A stretch of 6,792 nucleotides of DNA from an uncultured Pseudorhodobacter sp. (GTDB taxonomy: Bacteria > Pseudomonadota > Alphaproteobacteria > Rhodobacterales > Rhodobacteraceae), in assembly GCA_945957495.1 (NCBI GenBank), contig CAMFLG010000176.1, positions 1 through 6,792 of the forward strand, read 5' to 3'. Both the position numbers and the translations under genes were made by a program. Shown here one piece after another: positions 1 to 6,028 of the stretch. A model generated the notes under the pieces. It was given only the letters and a program-made list of their open reading frames with translations, ran no database searches and was not told the origin of the DNA. How positions within the stretch are numbered: the stretch's first letter is position 1; each line of letters starts with the position of its first letter.

Positions 1-3
1 CAT

Positions 4-53
4 GGAATCGAAAATCGCTGCCTCTCGCTTCGCTCGACCGCGAATTTCGATCC
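4..53. repeat. Imperfect inverted repeat downstream of cbbR
   Basis: The arms at 4-17 (GGAATCGAAAATCG) and 41-53 (CGAATTTCGATCC) are reverse complements apart from one bulged A and one mismatch, with a 23-base loop between them. The repeat lies past the cbbR stop codon, so in cbbR mRNA it could fold as a long-loop stem. No T-tract follows inside the window, and the window edge cuts off the far side. It could be part of a terminator, the end of a neighbouring gene, or chance. The pairing is seen in the sequence; any function is unknown. Confidence 0.25.
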
Positions 54-80
54 GCCTTTATCTGTTAAAACCAGACAGGC
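54..80 (-). terminator. Weak hairpin just after the cbbR stop (possible terminator)
   Basis: GCCT (54-57) pairs with AGGC (77-80), and TCTG (61-64) pairs with CAGA (72-75), leaving a 7-base loop and a small asymmetric internal loop. The hairpin begins one base after the cbbR stop codon in the cbbR direction. It is short and AT-containing, and no run of U follows it, so it does not look like a standard intrinsic terminator. It may only stabilise the 3' end of the mRNA. Confidence 0.25.
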
Positions 81-81
81 T

Positions 82-1005
82 CTAAAGGCGTGGCAACAAC
101 TCGGCAGAATGTTGGCCGATCCAGTCCCATACCGTTTGAACCGCCCCCCTTGGCGGGGTATCGGCGCGATGCACAAGGAACCATTGCCGCACGATCGGCA
201 GGTTCGGCGCCGCCAGAACAGCCAACCGACCAGAGCGCAACTCTTCCACCATCGTGTGCCCGGACAGCAGCGCGATCCCCAGCCCGCTGATCACCGCCTG
301 CTTGATGGTTTCATTCGAATCCATCTCGGTCGCGCTGACTTCGCGCCCGGCGCCCAAATCATCCAGATAGCGCATGCACAGAATGCGGGTGCCTGACCCC
401 TGTTCGCGCATCACGAAATGCTCTGCCAGAATATCCTTGGCGTTCAGCGCGGGCACACCGGCCAACCTGTGCCCCGGCGCGGCCACCAGATAATGCGGAT
501 GGTCGCCCAGAATACTGGCCGTCACCTCTGGAACACGCGGCGGGCGCCCCATGATGCCGATATCCAATTCCCGCGCCGCCAGCGCCGCCACGATGCGTTC
601 GCGGTTGCCCACCCGCAGGGTCACGTCGATATCCGGCAGGGCCTTGCGCAACTGCGCCACCAGATTCGGCGCGTAATATTTCGCGGTGGACACCACCCCA
701 AGGATCACGCTGCCCGACAAACCCTTCTTGAGTGCGTCAACTTGATGCACCGCACGTTCCAGCGCCGCGCGCGTTTCCTCATAGGCGGCGATCAGCGCGG
801 CACCCTCTGCCGTGGGCAGAAAACTGTCCGGGCCCTGCCGCACAATCAGGGTGCAGCCAAAGCTTTCCTCCAGCACCTTCAACTGGTTATGCACCGCAGG
901 TGGGGTCAGGAACAGCGCCTCTGCCGCAGCACTGATGCTGCGCTGCGCGACCACGCTGTACAGGGCGCGCAACTGCTTGAGGGTCACTTGCTCTAACCGC
1001 TTCAT
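82..1005 (-). CDS. cbbR: LysR-type transcriptional regulator of the cbb operon (CbbR)
   Basis: This 307-residue protein has the normal length and layout of a LysR-family regulator. Residues about 8-67 form the N-terminal winged helix-turn-helix; the recognition region lies around 23-47 (SISAAAEALFLTPPAVHNQL). A linker helix follows, then a periplasmic-binding-protein-like effector domain from about residue 94 to the end. The segment GVVSTAKYYAP opening that domain is characteristic of CbbR. In autotrophic proteobacteria CbbR binds the cbb promoter and activates it in response to metabolites such as RuBP, phosphoenolpyruvate or NADPH, depending on species. Here it is divergent from cbbF, the classic cbbR position; R. 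capsulatus has such a cbbR beside its form II operon. The ATG (complement of 1003-1005) follows an AGGAAAA-like ribosome site at an ordinary distance. The protein is intact with no missing segments. The family call is firm; the target is inferred from position and similarity. Confidence 0.94.
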   Translation of the reverse strand: MKRLEQVTLKQLRALYSVVAQRSISAAAEALFLTPPAVHNQLKVLEESFGCTLIVRQGPDSFLPTAEGAALIAAYEETRAALERAVHQVDALKKGLSGSVILGVVSTAKYYAPNLVAQLRKALPDIDVTLRVGNRERIVAALAARELDIGIMGRPPRVPEVTASILGDHPHYLVAAPGHRLAGVPALNAKDILAEHFVMREQGSGTRILCMRYLDDLGAGREVSATEMDSNETIKQAVISGLGIALLSGHTMVEELRSGRLAVLAAPNLPIVRQWFLVHRADTPPRGAVQTVWDWIGQHSAELLPRL

Positions 1006-1049
1006 TCAATTTTCCTGAATAGTTCTTACATATTTTTAAATTCCTATAA
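1006..1049. promoter_or_regulatory. Probable CbbR operator: phased TNA half-sites
   Basis: LysR-type CbbR proteins bind repeats of the form TNA-N7-TNA. In this divergent region TNA triplets occur at 1006 (TCA), 1016 (TGA), 1026 (TTA), 1036/1037 (TTA/TAA) and 1047 (TAA), each about 10 bp from the last. The first pair, TCA-N7-TGA at 1006-1018, is also a T-N11-A inverted motif. The array starts directly at the cbbR start codon and ends in the candidate -10 elements. The region is AT-rich, so single TNA triplets are common by chance; the support comes from the regular spacing and the location. CbbR binding here is inferred. Confidence 0.55.
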
Positions 1050-1050
1050 A
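1023..1050 (+). promoter_or_regulatory. Candidate cbb operon promoter
   Basis: A good -10 hexamer, TATAAA (1045-1050), sits 16 bp from a poor -35, TTCTTA (1023-1028). A good -10 with a weak -35 is typical of promoters that need an activator, here presumably CbbR. The predicted transcript would start near 1057-1058, giving a leader of roughly 45 bases before the favoured cbbF start. No transcript data are available, so the exact element is an inference. Confidence 0.4.
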
Positions 1051-1071
1051 TCAAAATGCAACGAATAACAA
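1043..1071 (-). promoter_or_regulatory. Candidate cbbR promoter, overlapping the cbbF -10
   Basis: On the minus strand TTGTTA (complement of 1066-1071) and TATAGG (complement of 1043-1048) are separated by exactly 17 bp. Each matches four of six consensus bases. Transcription would start near 1036, leaving about 30 bases before the cbbR ATG. The -10 lies on the same bases as the cbbF -10 candidate on the other strand, so the two promoters would exclude each other. The TNA half-sites lie downstream of this start, which would suit repression of cbbR by its own product. Confidence 0.35.
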
Positions 1072-1080
1072 AGGGGCACA

Positions 1081-1101
1081 ATGAAGGAGGGGAGGCCTTG
1101 A
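1081..1101 (+). other. Possible six-codon leader ORF before cbbF
   Basis: An ATG at 1081 opens a short frame encoding MKEGRP and stops at TGA 1099-1101. It has its own purine-rich ribosome site (AAAGGGG, ending at 1076) at a short spacing. Its stop overlaps TTG 1098-1100, one possible start of cbbF, in the sequence CTTGA, and its body covers the cbbF Shine-Dalgarno. This arrangement could couple translation of the two frames. Equally, the ATG may be accidental in a purine-rich leader. Translation is not demonstrated. Confidence 0.25.
1085..1095 (+). promoter_or_regulatory. Double Shine-Dalgarno that decides the cbbF start
   Basis: AGGAGG (1085-1090) is followed directly by GGAGG (1091-1095). 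The first lies 7 bases before TTG 1098 and the second 8 bases before GTG 1104, both in the cbbF frame. The upstream in-frame ATG at 1056 has no ribosome site and lies at the predicted transcript start. These strong sites therefore indicate initiation at TTG 1098 or GTG 1104. Confidence 0.7.
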
Positions 1102-1103
1102 TC

Positions 1104-2108
1104 GTGACCGACAGCCTTGAATATAGGTCCACTCAGATCCCGGCAGATCTTGTGCCCCTGATCACCGCGCTTTGCACCGTGGCCCGCGACCTGTCGCACC
1201 TGATCGCCGCCGGGCCTTTGGGGGGCAGTCTGGGCGAAAGCGTTGGGTCCAACAGCGACGGCGATGTGCAAAAGGCCTTGGACGTTCTGGCCGACGACGC
1301 CTTTCGCATGGCCCTTGTTGGCACCAGCACCCGCTGGTTCGCCTCGGAAGAGCGGGAAACGGTCGAAGGCATCGACGCGGGCGGCCGCTATGGCCTGGCC
1401 ATTGATCCGCTGGACGGGTCTTCCAACATCGACGTGAACGTCTCGATCGGCACCATCTTTGGCATCATGCCCGCCAAGGACGATGCTGATGCGACCTTTC
1501 TGCGCCCCGGCCACAATCTTCTGGGGGCGGGATATTTCATCTACGGGCCGCAAACCGCGCTGCTGCTGACCTTTGGCGCAGGCGTGCTGCATTTTGTGCT
1601 GGACCCGCGCAGCAACCGCTTCCGCCTTGTTGCGGATCACAAGATCATGCCCGGCGCGGCCTCGGAATTTGCCATCAACGCCTCGAACTACCGGCATTGG
1701 CCGAAACCGATCCGCGCCTATATCGACGATTGCCTTGCCGGAACCGATGGGCCGCGCGCCAAGAATTTCAACATGCGCTGGGTCGCCTCGCTGGTGGCGG
1801 AAACCCATCGCATTCTGAACCGGGGCGGGATTTTCCTGTATCCCGGTGACAAGCGCCCCGGTTATGAGCAGGGCCGGTTGCGCATGGTTTACGAATGCGC
1901 CCCGATTGCCATGCTGATCGAACAGGCGGGCGGGCGGGCCACCAATGCCACCACCCGCATTCTGGATCTGACGCCCGCCAGTCTGCATGCCCGCACGCCG
2001 TTCGTGTTTGGCACCGCCGACAAGGTCGAACGCCTGACCGCCTATCACGATCTTCCCGACACCGAGGTTTCCGCCCTGTTCGGAAGCCGTGGCCTGTTTC
2101 GCAATTAA
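1104..2108 (+). CDS. cbbF: Class I fructose-1,6-/sedoheptulose-1,7-bisphosphatase (CbbF)
   Basis: This enzyme hydrolyses the C1 phosphate of fructose-1,6-bisphosphate, and in bacterial Calvin cycles usually also that of sedoheptulose-1,7-bisphosphate, in the cytoplasm. It carries the class I FBPase signatures. Numbered from GTG 1104, these are ASEE (80-83), the metal-binding IDPLDGSSNID starting at residue 100, KNFNMRW (220-226) in the substrate site, and YECAPIAMLIEQAGG with the metal-binding Glu at 273. The C-terminus SALFGSRGLFRN resembles Rhodobacter CbbF. GTG 1104 gives 334 residues, and TTG 1098 gives 336; both fit the family length of about 330. ATG 1056 would give 350 residues with an unlikely tail and no ribosome site. 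GTG is chosen as the commoner alternative start, but TTG cannot be excluded. It is the first gene of the operon, 9 bases before cbbP, and probably activated by CbbR. Function is firm; the exact start is uncertain. Confidence 0.93.
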   Translation: MTDSLEYRSTQIPADLVPLITALCTVARDLSHLIAAGPLGGSLGESVGSNSDGDVQKALDVLADDAFRMALVGTSTRWFASEERETVEGIDAGGRYGLAIDPLDGSSNIDVNVSIGTIFGIMPAKDDADATFLRPGHNLLGAGYFIYGPQTALLLTFGAGVLHFVLDPRSNRFRLVADHKIMPGAASEFAINASNYRHWPKPIRAYIDDCLAGTDGPRAKNFNMRWVASLVAETHRILNRGGIFLYPGDKRPGYEQGRLRMVYECAPIAMLIEQAGGRATNATTRILDLTPASLHARTPFVFGTADKVERLTAYHDLPDTEVSALFGSRGLFRN

Positions 2109-2117
2109 GGAGCCGTC

Positions 2118-2990
2118 ATGTCGAAAAAGCATCCCATCATTTCCGTCACCGGCTCTTCCGGCGCAGGCACGACAACGGTGAAAACCACCTTCGACCAGAT
2201 TTTCCGTCGCGAAGGCATCACCTCTGTCTCCATCGAAGGCGATGCCTTTCACCGCTTTGACCGCGCCGCAATGAAGGCGGAACTAGAGGCGCGCAAGGCC
2301 GCAGGCGATCAGACCTTCAGCCATTTCAGCTATGAAGCCAATGAGTTGGCAGAGCTGGAAAGCATCTTCGCCACCTACGGCGCCACCGGCAAGGGCCGCA
2401 CCCGCCATTATGTGCATGATGATCGCGAGGCGGCGACTTGGGGCGTGGCGCCTGGAAAATTCACCGAATGGGCGCCGTTCGAAGATGGCTCTGACCTGTT
2501 GTTTTACGAAGGCCTGCATGGCGCCGTGGTCAATGACGAGGTGAACCTGGCCAAACATGCCGACCTCAAGATCGGCGTGGTGCCGGTGGTCAATCTGGAG
2601 TGGATCCAGAAGATCCACCGCGACAAGGCCAGCCGGGGCTACACGACAGAGGCCGTGACCGACACTATCCTGCGCCGCATGCACGCCTATGTACATTGCA
2701 TCACGCCGCAATTCACCGAAACCGACATCAACTTTCAACGCGTGCCGATTGTGGATACCTCTAACCCCTTCATCGCGCGCTGGATTCCCACGCCCGACGA
2801 AAGCCTTGTGGTGATCCGCTTCCGCAATCCGCGCGGCATCGACTTTCCCTATCTGCAGTCGATGATTTCCGGCAGTTGGATGACCCGCGCCAATTCCATC
2901 GTGATCCCCGGCGGCAAGATGGATCTGGCGATGCAGTTGATCTTTACCCCGATGATCCTGCGCCTTGTGCATGATTCCAAACGCGCCTGA
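2118..2990 (+). CDS. cbbP: Phosphoribulokinase, bacterial type (CbbP)
   Basis: CbbP phosphorylates ribulose-5-phosphate with ATP to give ribulose-1,5-bisphosphate, the RubisCO substrate, and is one of two enzymes specific to the cycle. The 290 residues match the length of the octameric bacterial enzyme. The P-loop GSSGAGTTTVK is at 12-22. Residues known from the R. sphaeroides enzyme are all in place: the catalytic base Asp42, His45 and Arg49 in the Ru5P site, Glu131 in YEGLHG, Lys165, Arg168 and Arg173. Arg234 and Arg257, linked to activation by NADH, are also conserved, so NADH stimulation is expected. There is no cysteine pair in the P-loop region like that of thioredoxin-regulated plant PRK. 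The ribosome site AAGGAG overlaps the cbbF stop codon, which suggests translational coupling. The protein is complete and its identity is secure. Confidence 0.97.
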   Translation: MSKKHPIISVTGSSGAGTTTVKTTFDQIFRREGITSVSIEGDAFHRFDRAAMKAELEARKAAGDQTFSHFSYEANELAELESIFATYGATGKGRTRHYVHDDREAATWGVAPGKFTEWAPFEDGSDLLFYEGLHGAVVNDEVNLAKHADLKIGVVPVVNLEWIQKIHRDKASRGYTTEAVTDTILRRMHAYVHCITPQFTETDINFQRVPIVDTSNPFIARWIPTPDESLVVIRFRNPRGIDFPYLQSMISGSWMTRANSIVIPGGKMDLAMQLIFTPMILRLVHDSKRA

Positions 2991-3002
2991 GGGAGAAAAG
3001 CG

Positions 3003-4985
3003 ATGAATGTTCATAGCCTTACCGCCCAAGAAACCCTGATGGCCTCGGCCATCCGCGCCCTGACAATGGATGCGGTGCAGGCCGCCAACTCTGGCCACCC
3101 CGGCGCGCCGATGGGTCTGGCGGATGTGGCGACGGTGCTGTTCAACCGGTTTTTCACGGTCGATCCTGCACATGACAAATGGCCCGACCGCGACCGATTC
3201 GTGATGTCGGCGGGGCATGGCTCGATGCTGGTTTACGCGGTCAATCACCTTCTGGGCTATGATGACATGGGCGCGGATCAGTTGCGCGCCTTCCGCCAGA
3301 TGGGGTCACGCACGGCGGGGCACCCGGAATATGGCCACGCCAAGGGCATTGAAACCACCACCGGCCCCTTGGGTCAGGGCATTTCCACCGCCGTCGGTAT
3401 GGCACTGGCAGAGCGGATGATGAACGCCCGCTTTGGCGACGGGTTGGTCGATCATTACACCTATGTCATGGCGGACGACGGTTGCCTGATGGAGGGGATC
3501 AGCCACGAAGCCATTGATCTGGCAGGCCATCTGGGCCTTGGCCGCCTGATCGTGTTCTGGGATGACAACCGCATCACCATCGACGGCGCAACCGATCTGT
3601 CCACCTCGATGGATCAGGGCATGCGCTTTGCCGCCGCAGGCTGGCATGTGCAGGCGGTGGATGGCCACGACAATGACGCGATTGCCGCCGCCATCACCGC
3701 CGCCCGCGCCGATGCGCGTCCTTCGATGATCGCCTGCCGCACCTTGATCGGCAAAGGCGCGCCCACCATGGCGGGCAGTCACAAGGCCCATGGATCGCCC
3801 CTGGGTGCCGCCGAGATCGCGGCCGCCCGCGTGGCGCTGAACTGGCCCCATGCCCCGTTTGAGGTGCCCGATGACATTCGCGCCGCCTGGGCTAAAATCG
3901 CCGCGCGCGGAGCGAAGGCCCGCGCCGCCTGGGCTGCGCGCAAGGCCGAAAGCCCGCAATCCGCCGCCTTCGACGCCGCCATCGCGCCCCCCGATCCGGC
4001 CATCGTCACCGCCGCAATCGCCGCCTACAAGGCCCGGCTGTCGGCAGAGGCCCCAAAGGTCGCCACCCGCAAAGCGTCTGAAATGGCGCTGGAGGTGGTC
4101 AACACCACCCTGCCCAATTCCGTGGGCGGATCGGCCGATCTGACCGGATCGAACCTGACCCGCACCAAGGCGATGCGCCCGGTCACACGCAGCGATTATT
4201 CCGGCGACTATATCCACTACGGCATCCGCGAACATGGCATGGCGGCGGCGATGAATGGAATCGCCCTGCATGGCGGTTTCTTCACCTATGGCGGCACCTT
4301 TCTTGCCTTTGCCGACTATTGCCGCCCTGCCATCCGGCTTTCGGCGCTGATGGGCCTGCCGGTCGCCTATGTGATGACGCATGACTCGATCGGTCTGGGC
4401 GAGGATGGCCCCACGCATCAGCCGGTGGAAACCATTGCCTCGTTACGCGCCATCCCGAACCTGACCGTGCTGCGCCCCGCCGATGCCGTGGAAACCGCCG
4501 AGGCATGGGAAATTGCGGTGCTGTCCACCCGCACCCCTACCCTGCTGGCGCTGTCGCGGCAGAACCTGCCGCTGTTGCGGCGGGAACACCGGCCCGAAAA
4601 CCTGACGGCGCGCGGCGCCTATGTGCTGCGCGAGGTGGCAGGTGCCCGCGATGTCACGCTTTTTGCCACGGGATCGGAAGTAGAAATTGCCCTGAGTGCT
4701 GCCGATCTTCTGGCCGCCGACGGCATCGCCGCAGCCGTCGTCTCGGTGCCCTCGTTCGAGCTTTTCGCAGCCCAACCCGCCACCTACCGGGCAGAGGTTT
4801 TGGGCAGCGCCCCCCGCGTGGGCGTCGAGGCGGCGATCCGGCAGGGCTGGGACGCGATCATCGGTTCTGACGGCGCGTTCGTGGGCATGACCGGCTTTGG
4901 GGCCTCGGCCCCGGCAGAGGAACTTTACCGCCATTTCGGCATCACACCCGAGGCTGTGGCGCAGGCCGCACGCGGGCTTTTGTAA
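3003..4985 (+). CDS. cbbT: Transketolase (CbbT)
   Basis: This thiamine-diphosphate enzyme moves two-carbon units from fructose-6-phosphate or sedoheptulose-7-phosphate to glyceraldehyde-3-phosphate, forming the pentose phosphates that feed CbbP. The 660 residues match the usual 655-665. Visible sites in order are NSGHPGAPMG (29-38, active-site His32), GHGSMLVYA, TGPLGQG, and the cofactor motif DDGCLMEG with the Mg-binding Asp159. Then come the pyrimidine-domain IREHGMAAA with catalytic Glu410 and HDSIGLGEDGPTHQPVE with His472, and finally the C-terminal domain. The first Gly of the usual GDG cofactor motif is Asp158 here. The linker between the first two domains (about 290-345) is very rich in Ala and Arg. 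The gene starts 12 bases after cbbP behind a GGGAGA ribosome site. The operon setting favours a Calvin-cycle role over a housekeeping tkt, although the reaction is the same. Confidence 0.96.
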   Translation: MNVHSLTAQETLMASAIRALTMDAVQAANSGHPGAPMGLADVATVLFNRFFTVDPAHDKWPDRDRFVMSAGHGSMLVYAVNHLLGYDDMGADQLRAFRQMGSRTAGHPEYGHAKGIETTTGPLGQGISTAVGMALAERMMNARFGDGLVDHYTYVMADDGCLMEGISHEAIDLAGHLGLGRLIVFWDDNRITIDGATDLSTSMDQGMRFAAAGWHVQAVDGHDNDAIAAAITAARADARPSMIACRTLIGKGAPTMAGSHKAHGSPLGAAEIAAARVALNWPHAPFEVPDDIRAAWAKIAARGAKARAAWAARKAESPQSAAFDAAIAPPDPAIVTAAIAAYKARLSAEAPKVATRKASEMALEVVNTTLPNSVGGSADLTGSNLTRTKAMRPVTRSDYSGDYIHYGIREHGMAAAMNGIALHGGFFTYGGTFLAFADYCRPAIRLSALMGLPVAYVMTHDSIGLGEDGPTHQPVETIASLRAIPNLTVLRPADAVETAEAWEIAVLSTRTPTLLALSRQNLPLLRREHRPENLTARGAYVLREVAGARDVTLFATGSEVEIALSAADLLAADGIAAAVVSVPSFELFAAQPATYRAEVLGSAPRVGVEAAIRQGWDAIIGSDGAFVGMTGFGASAPAEELYRHFGITPEAVAQAARGLL

Positions 4986-5000
4986 GGACGAAAACGGAAA

Positions 5001-6005
5001 ATGACTGTGAAAGTTGCAATCAACGGCTTTGGCCGAATTGGCAGGAATGTCCTGCGCGCCATCATCGAATCCGGCCGCCGCGATATCGAGGTGGTGGCCA
5101 TCAACGATCTGGGCCCGGTGGAAACCAACGCGCATCTGATCCGGTTTGATTCCGTGCATGGCCGCTTTCCGGGCACGGTGACGGTGGACGGCAATTCCAT
5201 CGACGTGGGGCGCGGCCCGATCAAGGTGACGGCGCTGCGCGATCCGAAAGACCTGCCCTGGCAAGGGGTGGATATCGCGCTTGAATGCACCGGTATCTTC
5301 ACCGCCCGCGACAAGGCCGCCCTGCATCTGCAAAACGGATCAAAGCGGGTTCTGGTTTCTGCCCCCTCGGCGGGGGCAGACAAGACCATCGTTTACGGCG
5401 TCAACCACGCCAGCCTGACCGCCGCCGATCTGGTGGTGTCAAACGCCTCTTGCACCACAAACTGCCTGTCGCCGGTGGCGCAAGTGCTGCATGCCGCCGT
5501 CGGCATCACCAGGGGCTTCATGACCACGATCCACAGCTATACCGGCGATCAGCCGACGCTGGACACCATGCATTCCGACCTTTACCGCGCCCGCGCGGCG
5601 GCGCTCAGCATGATCCCCACCTCAACCGGGGCGGCCAAGGCGGTGGGTCTGGTGCTGCCCGACCTGAACGGCAAGCTGGACGGCGTGGCGATCCGGGTGC
5701 CCACGCCCAACGTCTCGGTCGTCGATCTGGTGTTTCAGGCTACCCGCGCCACCAGCGTTGAGGAAATCAACGCCGCCATCCGCGCCGCCGCCGATGGGCC
5801 GCTGAAGGGTGTGCTGGGCACCACCGACCGCCCGAATGTCAGCATGGATTTCAACCATGATGCGCATTCCTCGATCTTCCACATGGACCAGACCAAGGTG
5901 ATGGACGGCACAATGGTGCGCATCCTCAGCTGGTACGACAACGAATGGGGCTTTTCCAACCGCATGGCCGACACCGCCGTCGCGATGGGCAAGCTGATTT
6001 CCTGA
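5001..6005 (+). CDS. cbbG: Type I glyceraldehyde-3-phosphate dehydrogenase (CbbG)
   Basis: In carbon fixation this enzyme works in the reductive direction, turning 1,3-bisphosphoglycerate into glyceraldehyde-3-phosphate. The 334 residues are the normal length. The Rossmann motif NGFGRIGR is at 8-15, and Asp36 in AINDLG closes the adenine-ribose site. The catalytic Cys151 lies in SNASCTTNC, with its partner His178 in TTIHSYTGD. The C-terminal NEWGFSNRMADT motif is present. Asp36 points to NAD(H) as the preferred coenzyme, because NADP-linked plastid enzymes rely on other residues around this pocket. At the pair equivalent to Leu-Pro in NAD enzymes or Ala-Ser in plastid enzymes it has Thr189-Met190, so preference cannot be read cleanly. 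There is no C-terminal CP12-like extension. The gene follows cbbT by 15 bases with only a modest ribosome site (AAGGA about 12 bases upstream, or CGGAAA closer). Confidence 0.96.
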   Translation: MTVKVAINGFGRIGRNVLRAIIESGRRDIEVVAINDLGPVETNAHLIRFDSVHGRFPGTVTVDGNSIDVGRGPIKVTALRDPKDLPWQGVDIALECTGIFTARDKAALHLQNGSKRVLVSAPSAGADKTIVYGVNHASLTAADLVVSNASCTTNCLSPVAQVLHAAVGITRGFMTTIHSYTGDQPTLDTMHSDLYRARAAALSMIPTSTGAAKAVGLVLPDLNGKLDGVAIRVPTPNVSVVDLVFQATRATSVEEINAAIRAAADGPLKGVLGTTDRPNVSMDFNHDAHSSIFHMDQTKVMDGTMVRILSWYDNEWGFSNRMADTAVAMGKLIS

Positions 6006-6028
6006 CACCCGCAAAAACGGAGAACAAG

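Noticed and set aside
418..996. 192-codon plus-strand frame inside cbbR
   Set aside because: It is the antisense of the CbbR coding sequence, rich in Arg, His and Gln, with no recognisable motif.
1056..1103. N-terminal extension of CbbF from ATG 1056
   Set aside because: There is no ribosome site before it, it overlaps the likely transcript start, it contains the strong Shine-Dalgarno sites, and it makes the protein longer than the family.
2109..2117. Possible regulatory element or terminator between cbbF and cbbP
   Set aside because: The gap is only 9 bases and is used up by the cbbP ribosome site. The gaps at 2991-3002, 4986-5000 and 6006-6028 likewise show no inverted repeats.
1044..2252. 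402-codon open frame on the minus strand across cbbF
   Set aside because: It is a shadow of cbbF caused by high GC and third-position bias. Its product is a low-complexity Gly/Arg/His/Gln-rich string with no domain, and it lies wholly antisense to a strongly conserved gene.
2283..3248. 321-codon minus-strand frame across cbbP and the start of cbbT
   Set aside because: It spans the cbbP-cbbT junction antisense to two certain genes, with the same shadow-type composition.
3306..4418. 370-codon open frame on the minus strand across cbbT
   Set aside because: It is antisense to conserved transketolase. Its Gly/Arg/His-rich composition matches no family I know and it has no independent ribosome site.
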